Under the pieces are notes generated by a model, which saw only the letters and a list, made by a program, of their open reading frames with translations, was not told where the DNA came from and made no database searches. This document shows, in pieces, positions 19,574-26,593 of a DNA stretch of 64,000 nucleotides (positions are counted from its first letter, which is position 1; each line of letters opens with the position of its first letter). A program made the translations under genes and the position numbers. This stretch comes from an uncultured Schlesneria sp. (GTDB lineage: Bacteria; Planctomycetota; Planctomycetia; Planctomycetales; Planctomycetaceae), in the NCBI GenBank assembly GCA_903871875.1, contig CAIQIR010000062.1, positions 41,901 through 105,900 on the forward strand. The letters run 5' to 3'.

Positions 19574-19906
19574 ATGATCAAGATGAGTAATAGTGCAGAC
19601 GCGATCGCAGCCGCCGAACGCCGCATGCAAAATCGCAGAATCGGTGGCGACCGCCGACGTACCGGCGTCGACGCCGACTTTAAAGGCGTGGAAAAACGGA
19701 CGCCCGAACGACGTAAGGTTGAACGTCGTCGTCTGATCGATCCGACGACTTGCGAACGAGATTACTCGTTGGATGAAGTCGAATTCATGAAAGCCATGGA
19801 CGAATACAAGCGAAAAAGCGGTCGGATGTTTCCCACATGGAGCGAAGTCCTGGAAGTCGTTCGTGGGCTGGGCTATGCGAAGGCCTCACACGAAACGACC
19901 GTCTGA
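19574..19906 (+). CDS. Small conserved Arg-rich protein of unknown function
   Basis: 110 residues. The first 55 residues are dominated by Arg, Asp and Glu ([22 protein letters not shown]) and may bind nucleic acid or be disordered. The second half has a compact, well-formed motif, [35 protein letters not shown], which I recall from small planctomycete proteins but cannot name. GAGGAAG lies seven bases before the ATG at 19574. No operon partner is present. Confidence 0.72.
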   Translation: MIKMSNSADAIAAAERRMQNRRIGGDRRRTGVDADFKGVEKRTPERRKVERRRLIDPTTCERDYSLDEVEFMKAMDEYKRKSGRMFPTWSEVLEVVRGLGYAKASHETTV

Positions 19907-19990
19907 CGGACCGTCCAGCAGATCACAGCGGTCAAATGGAAATGCCTGCAGTGAGCGGGGTTTGGAAGATCCCCCGACCGATTGAGAATC

Positions 19991-20030
19991 CCCGATGTCG
20001 GGCCAGACATCGGGTGATCGTCGGATCACC
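19991..20030. promoter_or_regulatory. Two adjacent hairpins between convergent small genes
   Basis: CCCGATGTC (19991-19999) pairs with GACATCGGG (20006-20014), and GGTGATC with GATCACC (about 20013-20030). Neither has a T run. They sit between a plus-strand gene ending at 19906 and a minus-strand gene ending at 20139 and may mark transcript ends. Confidence 0.4.
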
Positions 20031-20138
20031 GGTCGCCCCAGCAGGAAGTTGGTCAGGCAAAACCGTCACGAACCAAATTCCGCCACTGCGATGGGAGTAA
20101 ACTGGAATGCCCCCCAGCGTCGCGATGCTTCGTCGGCC

Positions 20139-20327
20139 TTAATTCAAATGCTTAAAAGCATCCCAGCCGAGGTAGCCGACGATTCCGGCGCTCAGGATGA
20201 ACAGGACGTCCATTACGATGTAATGGCCGAACGGCGTGCCGAGAATAATGTCCAATAACGCCAGAATGGCAACAAATCCGGCCACACCGAACGAACCGAA
20301 GACCAAGTTCCTCGAAAGATTTGCCAT
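20139..20327 (-). CDS. Small two-helix membrane protein
   Basis: 62 residues from MANLSRNLVFG. Two hydrophobic segments occur at about 8-30 (FGSFGVAGFVAILALLDIIL) and 35-55 (IVMDVLFILSAGIVGYLGW), with a basic C-terminus. AGGAA precedes the ATG at 20327 by eight bases. The sequence looks like a planctomycete-conserved small membrane protein; its function is unknown. It lies downstream of, and convergent with, the Arg-rich gene. Confidence 0.72.
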   Translation of the reverse strand: MANLSRNLVFGSFGVAGFVAILALLDIILGTPFGHYIVMDVLFILSAGIVGYLGWDAFKHLN

Positions 20328-20445
20328 CCGTACGGTTCCTCGCGTCATCCCCAAAACGTGAATTGTCCTGACCAATCATCGGAAATCAGCCGACCTCAAG
20401 TATAGCCCAGTCATCAAATAAGACGCCAGCGGCAATTGATTTTGG

Positions 20446-21123
20446 TCAGCAACTGTCAGGATTCAGTGGCCCATTCGGCGGCAACAGCGGTTGGAGTGGA
20501 CAGCCGTCACAACGAGGTTCGCGGCCACAATGCGCCTCGGCCACTCGCGTGATCAGTCGCGAAAACTCGCGGAGATCGATCGCGGCATCTCTCAAGCCAC
20601 GCACAAAGAAGGCTTGCGACTCGTCATCCTCGACGGGCAGATCCAGCCAGCCGTGCCGGATGGCGACTCGCAAAGTCCCGCGATCCAAGGAAAAGACATC
20701 AAGTCGGGCCACAAACAGGAGAAGTTCATCCACCGTGGCTGGCCCCAGCCCCCGAATTTTACGTAGCGATTCCCGATAATAGTCCAGACCGTGTGACCAA
20801 TCAGGTTCGTCAGTGTCACCGAAAGTCGTCAGCCACCAATTGGCAGTCGTGCGCAGCAAACTCGCCTTCTGCGAACCGCGCGGTACCTTCGCCAATAATT
20901 CGACCAGGTCGGCCGTGCTTGTCTGCGAGGTCGCCTGGGGGCAGGCCAGAGCCGACGATTCCAAAGCTTCCCGTACCGCTTCGCTGATGGGATCCGCCAC
21001 CGGCCCGATCAACAGCGTCCGAACAAATCGCTGCCATCCGCTGGACGATTCCGGCAGTTCCGGAGATCCGTAAGCGGCGCGAAGATGGGCGTCAGCATTC
21101 GCCAGTCGCGTTAACTCTGTCAT
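20446..21123 (-). CDS. HhH-GPD superfamily DNA glycosylase-like protein
   Basis: 225 residues of the helix-hairpin-helix/Gly-Pro-Asp superfamily. The hairpin is RKIRGLGPATVDE (about 121-133), where the Lys of bifunctional Nth enzymes is replaced, so lyase activity is unlikely. The catalytic Asp is Asp147 (FSLDRGTLRVAIRHG). Near the C-terminus Cys199, Cys205 and Cys208 resemble part of the Nth iron-sulfur motif, and a fourth Cys is the last residue (225), an odd spacing. It may be a base-excision glycosylase of unknown lesion specificity. The ATG at 21123 (MTELTRLAN) was chosen over an upstream frame. Confidence 0.75.
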   Translation of the reverse strand: MTELTRLANADAHLRAAYGSPELPESSSGWQRFVRTLLIGPVADPISEAVREALESSALACPQATSQTSTADLVELLAKVPRGSQKASLLRTTANWWLTTFGDTDEPDWSHGLDYYRESLRKIRGLGPATVDELLLFVARLDVFSLDRGTLRVAIRHGWLDLPVEDDESQAFFVRGLRDAAIDLREFSRLITRVAEAHCGREPRCDGCPLQPLLPPNGPLNPDSC

Positions 21124-21282
21124 GAAATTCCCAAGAACAGTCCAGATGACGGAACGCAATCAGAGGCGTCTGCGAACTTGTCAGACTTCGTCAGCAATAC
21201 CCACGAACTCGCGGGAATTGAAAAGTGCTCTTCGTGCCTGGCCAAATGAGAATGCGCCAGGCAGGTTCGCCGAGCATTACCC

Positions 21283-22980
21283 TCATTTGCGGCCGAAAAC
21301 CATGATGGTGATGTCGTCGTTTTGGGGTCGTCCATTAGCGAATTTGCGAACGTCGTTCAGAATGACCTTGCCCAAGGCATCGGCCTGACCACCCACGCCT
21401 GCTCGCATCAGTTCCCGCAGACGATCGACCCCATACAGGTCGCTCGCCGGATTCATTGCTTCACTGACGCCATCGGTATAGATGACACAAGTTTCACCAG
21501 GACTGATGACACGGGTTGCCACCTCGTAAGTAAAGCCATCAATCACACCGATCGGAACCCCCACCACTTCTTCACCGAATTCGATGATGCTTCCATCAGT
21601 CTTTCGAATCATGATGGGCATATGCCCGGCGATGCCAATCGTCATTTCACCGCTTTTCAAATTGATCACGCAGAGGACGAACGTGACGAACCGGCCTTCG
21701 ATAGCGCGAGCGCACATCTGATCGTTAATTCGATTCATCGCTTCGCGGACGTCACCGACGAAGGTCATGACGTTCGTGACGACAGTGCCAATCCGCGACA
21801 TGACCAGCGATGCCGGCACGCCCTTCCCGGCAACATCGCCAAATGCCAGACAGACTTTCGCACCACCGTCGAGCAAAAATGCGTCGTAATAATCGCCGCC
21901 CACGGCCTGAGCCGTATCGTACGAGGCGAAAAACTCCCAGCCGTCGGCGCTGGGCAATTTCGTGGGTAGCATCGCTCGCTGCACCCCCATCGCGATTTCC
22001 ATTTCCTTGTCTTGCTTCAGTTTCTCCGTCGCAGTGACAAGCAGTTTCGCCTGTTCGTAACACATGGCGGCCTGACCAGCCACCGCCATCAGCAGGTCGA
22101 GATCGTCGGCTTTGAATTGATTGAACGCATTTTGCGTGTCGACGTTGATCACGCCCATCGGCTCGCCAGCCACGCTCAGCATCGGAACGCACATCATTGA
22201 ACGAATGGTCAGATTGGCGATCGATTCGCTGGCTTGAAACCGTGAGTCGTTCGAAGCATCGAACGACAGAATACCGGTCTTCTGCTCAAGCATGGTTTTC
22301 AGAATGGTTCGGCTGAGCTTCACGGTATCGTCGTCGCTGGGCCGACGATGCTTCATCGCGCGAGGAATCATTTTCCCCGTGACGTCATCCTTAAGCAACA
22401 CGCAACCACGATCCACATGGGGGAAGATCTTAAACAGCGTGTCCAGCATCTTCGGCAGAATCGAATCGAGATCGACCGAGCCGGCCAGAGCCCTGCTGAT
22501 CTCCAGCACACCTTTGAGCTTGGCTTCCGGTTGAACGTCCAGCTGGCCAAATCCCGTGGCCTTACTGGTCATCGTCGAGGAATTCTCGTCATCGTCCAGT
22601 TGCAACGTGAACAAGGTCTCGGATTCGGGAGCCGAGGATCCAGAGCTGCGCGTCGAAGTGGGGCGCAGCGGGACCGGTCGTTGTCCCAGACCCGTCGAGC
22701 TTTCGAATCGCAATAGCACCGGCCCCAGCTTGATCCGGTCTTCGTGATTCAAGGTCGTGGGACCTTCGATCTTCTTACCGTTGACGAAGGTTCCGTTGCC
22801 GCTTCCCATATCTTCGACAAGATATCCGCTGGAATCCTTGGTCACACGCGCATGTTTGCGCGAGACCATGTTCGAGTTGATCTGCAGATTGCATTCAGGA
22901 TGGCGTCCGATCACCGTTTCATCATCGGTCAGCTCGAACGTCGTCGCCTCGCCCTCCTGAAGAATAATTAATTGCGCCAT
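21283..22980 (-). CDS. FHA-GAF-PP2C (SpoIIE) signalling phosphatase
   Basis: 565 residues with three domains. An FHA domain (GRHPEC 25-30, SRKH 40-43, SGNGTFVNG 60-68) binds phosphothreonine. A GAF domain lies about 150-310, with GVLEISRALAGSVDLDSILPKML and MCVPML. A SpoIIE-type PP2C phosphatase domain follows, with VGGDYYDAF, GDVAGKGVPASLVMS, GIAGHMP and IYTDGVSEA carrying the metal-binding acidic residues. Such proteins dephosphorylate anti-sigma-factor antagonists or similar phosphoproteins. No partner kinase or antagonist lies nearby. The start ATG at 22980 has a normal FHA beginning (MAQLIILQEG). Confidence 0.92.
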   Translation of the reverse strand: MAQLIILQEGEATTFELTDDETVIGRHPECNLQINSNMVSRKHARVTKDSSGYLVEDMGSGNGTFVNGKKIEGPTTLNHEDRIKLGPVLLRFESSTGLGQRPVPLRPTSTRSSGSSAPESETLFTLQLDDDENSSTMTSKATGFGQLDVQPEAKLKGVLEISRALAGSVDLDSILPKMLDTLFKIFPHVDRGCVLLKDDVTGKMIPRAMKHRRPSDDDTVKLSRTILKTMLEQKTGILSFDASNDSRFQASESIANLTIRSMMCVPMLSVAGEPMGVINVDTQNAFNQFKADDLDLLMAVAGQAAMCYEQAKLLVTATEKLKQDKEMEIAMGVQRAMLPTKLPSADGWEFFASYDTAQAVGGDYYDAFLLDGGAKVCLAFGDVAGKGVPASLVMSRIGTVVTNVMTFVGDVREAMNRINDQMCARAIEGRFVTFVLCVINLKSGEMTIGIAGHMPIMIRKTDGSIIEFGEEVVGVPIGVIDGFTYEVATRVISPGETCVIYTDGVSEAMNPASDLYGVDRLRELMRAGVGGQADALGKVILNDVRKFANGRPQNDDITIMVFGRK

Positions 22981-23085
22981 GTCTCAGCCCCGAACATGTT
23001 GAAAAAGCGGAAATGACGAAGACGTACTTCGTGTCAGCCATTCTAAAGCCCGCTCATGGGGAGTGAAAGGAGCTGCCCAAATCAA

Positions 23086-24147
23086 TCAGGCGGTTGCCAT
23101 CAGCGCACGGATATTTGACGTCGTCACCGGTTGAATGACGCCTTTTTCTGTGATTAAGGCGGTAATGTGAGTGGCAGGTGCGACGTCGAATGCCGGATTG
23201 TATGTCAGACATCCCTCGGGAGCGGTTTGTCGACCAAAGGCATGAGTGATTTCAGAAGAAGCCCGCTCCTCAATCGGAATCTGTTCACCGCTATCGATCG
23301 TCAAATCGAACGTGCTCGAAGGTGCTGCGACATAGAACGGAATACCGTGGGCTTTCGCCAACATCGATAGCGAATAGGTTCCGATCTTGTTGGCTGAATC
23401 ACCATTGGCAGCAATTCGATCCGCGCCGACGATCACCGCCTGGACGCGGCCTTCTTTCATAACCCACCCCGCCATGGAATCGCAAATCAAGGTGACGGCC
23501 ACGTTTCGCTGCATCAATTCCCACGCGGTCAATCGCGCCCCTTGCAACAGCGGCCGAGTTTCATCGGCGAACACCTGCAACCGGGGATTCTCCAAGGCGG
23601 CCGCAAAAATCACGGCCAACGCCGTGCCATCGCCGGCCGTGGCCAGACCACCTGTATTGCAATGCGTCAGAATCCCCGAGCAACCACGGACCAATGGCAG
23701 TCCGTGACGGGCGATCGCGGCACACATCTCGCGGTCTTCGCGCTCAATTTCCCGGGCCTCAACCAACAGTCGTTCGAGCAATTCGGCCGATGGCAGACCA
23801 GCAACCGACGCGGCCGTTCGCCGCATTCGGTCGAGAGCCCAAAAAAGATTCACGGCGGTCGGACGACTGCCCGCCAGATAGTTCAGCACTTGATCCAGTT
23901 TCTCATCAAATTGTTTGCGAGGCAGTTGCCGTGCGGATTGGCAGCCCACCACGACCCCATAGGCCGCGGCTACACCGATCGCCGGTGCACCCCGAACTCG
24001 CAACGACTTGATCGCTTCCCAGACGACTTCAGCTGTCTGGCAACTGATTTCCAGGTACTCGACGGGAAGTCGTGTTTGATCGATCAATTGAAGATGTCCG
24101 GAAACGGCATCGCCGATCCAGGAAACTGCAGGGCGGGAGTTAGTCAT
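23086..24147 (-). CDS. mtnA: S-methyl-5-thioribose-1-phosphate isomerase
   Basis: 353 residues from MTNSRPAVSW. The RGAPAIGVAAAYG substrate loop, the catalytic Cys in GILTHCNTGGLAT and the catalytic Asp of VGADRIAANGDSANKIGTYSLSMLA are all present. The enzyme converts 5-methylthioribose-1-phosphate to methylthioribulose-1-phosphate in methionine salvage. Bacterial eIF2B-alpha-like proteins share the fold, but both catalytic residues support mtnA. A longer frame upstream (to 24327) has no similarity and was rejected. No other salvage gene is adjacent. Confidence 0.94.
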   Translation of the reverse strand: MTNSRPAVSWIGDAVSGHLQLIDQTRLPVEYLEISCQTAEVVWEAIKSLRVRGAPAIGVAAAYGVVVGCQSARQLPRKQFDEKLDQVLNYLAGSRPTAVNLFWALDRMRRTAASVAGLPSAELLERLLVEAREIEREDREMCAAIARHGLPLVRGCSGILTHCNTGGLATAGDGTALAVIFAAALENPRLQVFADETRPLLQGARLTAWELMQRNVAVTLICDSMAGWVMKEGRVQAVIVGADRIAANGDSANKIGTYSLSMLAKAHGIPFYVAAPSSTFDLTIDSGEQIPIEERASSEITHAFGRQTAPEGCLTYNPAFDVAPATHITALITEKGVIQPVTTSNIRALMATA

Positions 24148-24436
24148 TATGGGGCAACAAAAATCAGGAGGAAAAAAGCCGTCAATTGGGTAACAGGAAC
24201 AGATTTCGTTTGATTGGTCAGGCTGGCCGCAACCGGACATCTGATATTCAGACGTCCGGCATTCGCGAGATTGCCGTCCAAGAAAAACTAGACAACAAAA
24301 CGATCTGCCATGCATTGGCCGTATCACCCAGGCAAATCGTCAACAGGTTAAGGAAGATAGCGTCAACTTCTGGATGGGATCAGCAGTGCTCACCAGCGGG
24401 TCCTTGGACCAATCACGAAAAACGTAGTGCAATTCG

Positions 24437-24880
24437 TTACTGCATCGGCGAGTAACTGGTCGGCGCGTAAAACTGAGTCTCTGGAGCCATCGACAGAATC
24501 TTGCCGTCCTTTTCGGATGCGTCACGAGCTGCCTTCCAATCGGGGTCCTGCCGAAAACTATCAAATGAGGCCTTCGCGGCCGCCTGACTCTGGTGCGCCA
24601 ACAGATAAACAAGCTTGTTATCGACGGGCTTGCCTTCGGCATCCACGGGGGTCAAGTAGATGACGTTCTTCATGCCATGTTTCTCAAACAATCGCATGGT
24701 GTGGTCTTTGAATCGGGCGTGCAGATTGGGTAGTTTGCCCGGCTCTGTGGTGTAGGTCCGCAATTCGTAAACATGGGCCGGCTTGTCCGGTGCGGCGCCA
24801 ACTGGCCTGACGGACCAGCCAATTCCGATTCCCACTCCCACCAATGCCACCGCTGCCAACATCGAATTCACTGAGTTCAT
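24437..24880 (-). CDS. NIPSNAP family protein with N-terminal membrane/signal segment
   Basis: 147 residues. A hydrophobic segment (about 7-24) is followed by a NIPSNAP-type ferredoxin-like domain, with VYELRTYTTEPGKLPNLHARF at about 37-57 and GKPVDNKLVYLLAHQSQAAAKASFDSF. Small stand-alone NIPSNAP domains are common in planctomycetes and their function is unknown. The hydrophobic start suggests export or anchoring. It is monocistronic as far as can be seen. Confidence 0.8.
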   Translation of the reverse strand: MNSVNSMLAAVALVGVGIGIGWSVRPVGAAPDKPAHVYELRTYTTEPGKLPNLHARFKDHTMRLFEKHGMKNVIYLTPVDAEGKPVDNKLVYLLAHQSQAAAKASFDSFRQDPDWKAARDASEKDGKILSMAPETQFYAPTSYSPMQ

Positions 24881-24980
24881 TGCATTCCTTTTCCATCATG
24901 AAACCGGCTTGCACGATCACCGGCGCAAGCGATCAAAATTTCCACGAGACCGAAATATTCCCGCCACTTTGCGAGCCTGG

Positions 24981-25000
24981 TCAGTATATTTCAGTATATT
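24981..25000. repeat. Perfect tandem 10-bp repeat upstream of the NIPSNAP gene
   Basis: TCAGTATATT occurs twice without a gap. On the minus strand each copy presents TATACT, a fair -10 box, 100-120 bases ahead of the NIPSNAP start. No clear -35 hexamer was found. Confidence 0.7.
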
Positions 25001-25081
25001 CCAGACCGGCTGCAAATATCATTACACCCTGGGGTTCAGATTCCAGGTGACCGAGATGTCCGGCCTGCGACTGCGGCATCT

Positions 25082-26593
25082 TCACAGTTTCTCTTTCGCG
25101 ATATCCGCATTTTGCAGGGCTTCCATTTCTTCGGTCAGTAATCGCACCTGATCATCGCCCAGATGAGCTTTAATCAGCGTCGCCGTGTCGTCACAAATGC
25201 GATTGATTCGCACCTCTGCGGTTCGATCCCGACGAGCTTTGGCTGCGGCCGTTCCTGCAACACGCACGGCATTCAGCCGGTCGATAAATGTTCCGGCATC
25301 CTGCTGTTTCTTCAACAACGACAGCTTCTGATTGACGGTGATCCAATCATCTTTTTTCGCTGCAGCACGCATGGTCGCAAACGCAGTATTACGAAGCGCC
25401 ACAGCGTCGATCACTTCCCCCTGCAGCATCTGCAAATCGGCCTCGGCAGCCAGACGGGTTGCATCGTCAGGAACTTCCAACCGTATCTTTGTTTCCAGAC
25501 CAGGAACAAACGGGACTCGAGCTAGCTGATGATCACCACTGTAGGCGAATAGCCAAACCAGCGTTCGTCCAGGTTCAACCGTGATCTTGGACATTCCGCG
25601 TCGATCGGTCAAAAGCTCCCGGAGCAGCGTCGACCCCGAATCGACATCTGGATGTTCTTTGGTCGGTCGAGGAATCACCGGCTCAGTTCGAACTTCAATG
25701 CGATGCGCGACCAACGTCAACGGTGTTTTGGCTTGTGTGACCAATTCGAGTTGCGTCGAGGATTTTTGAGGCCGCAGGGCCACTACTAAGGTGTCGATTC
25801 GCCCCCGTTTTTTCCCTCCCAATGCACGCTTCAACCCGCTTTGCACCGTCCCCGCGACCGTCGACCCCTGCACTTCATCGACTGCCACGAACGACCAGGG
25901 AATCGTCTGAATTCGCTCGACAGACTTGTGCTTATCACGATAGACCAACAGAGGCAGCAAGAGATCACCTTGAGCCAGTTGAGTGAACGACGGATCGGGT
26001 GGAACAAGCTCACCTGCTCGCAATCGGATTTGCACCGATTTTTCATTCACCTGCTCGACCTCGCCCATCGGCCGCATCAAGTCGCGGCAAAGACGCAGCA
26101 AGACAATCGGAATCTCGCGGCGGTCCAATACCTCACCGGAGACCACAGCGGTCTCCACTTGGCCCTCAGGCTGCCACGAACGAACACGCACCTGTGCTCC
26201 GGCAGGTCGCGACTCAATCGCGACTACAAACCAGACGTCGGCCGCCTCGTTTGGAAAACGCTGGGTGAAGGTCGAGCGATCAAGTCGATCGAGCCCCCGC
26301 GCACTGACGGGGCTCAGCCAGGTGATCTCGCTCGATTTGACAGACCACAGGTCACCCACGCAGCGCTGAACGGTTTGATCGAAGTCGTGAAGAATGCTGG
26401 CGGAGTTGGAAGCCAGGAACGATTGAGGATCAAATCCGACAAGCACACGCACGTCGTAAGGACGACGTTCCGCGGGAATGGCAGCCGGCGCTTCCACCGC
26501 TTCTTGGGCCACGACTGCCGGCACGAAGGCCGTGAGACTGCCCCACAAAGCAATTGCCAAGATCGTGAATCGTGATGTTGTCGGCGTCAGCAT
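25082..26593 (-). CDS. Exported protein of unknown function, partner of the substrate-binding-like protein
   Basis: 503 residues from MLTPTTSRFTILAIALWG, a signal peptide ending near VVAQ. The mature protein is Arg-rich with mixed beta and helix, contains no recognised domain, and ends in a helical C-terminal half (about 400-500) rich in Lys, Glu and Ala that may be coiled. The start overlaps the stop of the preceding gene as TGATG, so translation is coupled. No family could be named. It presumably acts in the periplasm together with the upstream protein. Confidence 0.75.
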   Translation of the reverse strand: MLTPTTSRFTILAIALWGSLTAFVPAVVAQEAVEAPAAIPAERRPYDVRVLVGFDPQSFLASNSASILHDFDQTVQRCVGDLWSVKSSEITWLSPVSARGLDRLDRSTFTQRFPNEAADVWFVVAIESRPAGAQVRVRSWQPEGQVETAVVSGEVLDRREIPIVLLRLCRDLMRPMGEVEQVNEKSVQIRLRAGELVPPDPSFTQLAQGDLLLPLLVYRDKHKSVERIQTIPWSFVAVDEVQGSTVAGTVQSGLKRALGGKKRGRIDTLVVALRPQKSSTQLELVTQAKTPLTLVAHRIEVRTEPVIPRPTKEHPDVDSGSTLLRELLTDRRGMSKITVEPGRTLVWLFAYSGDHQLARVPFVPGLETKIRLEVPDDATRLAAEADLQMLQGEVIDAVALRNTAFATMRAAAKKDDWITVNQKLSLLKKQQDAGTFIDRLNAVRVAGTAAAKARRDRTAEVRINRICDDTATLIKAHLGDDQVRLLTEEMEALQNADIAKEKL

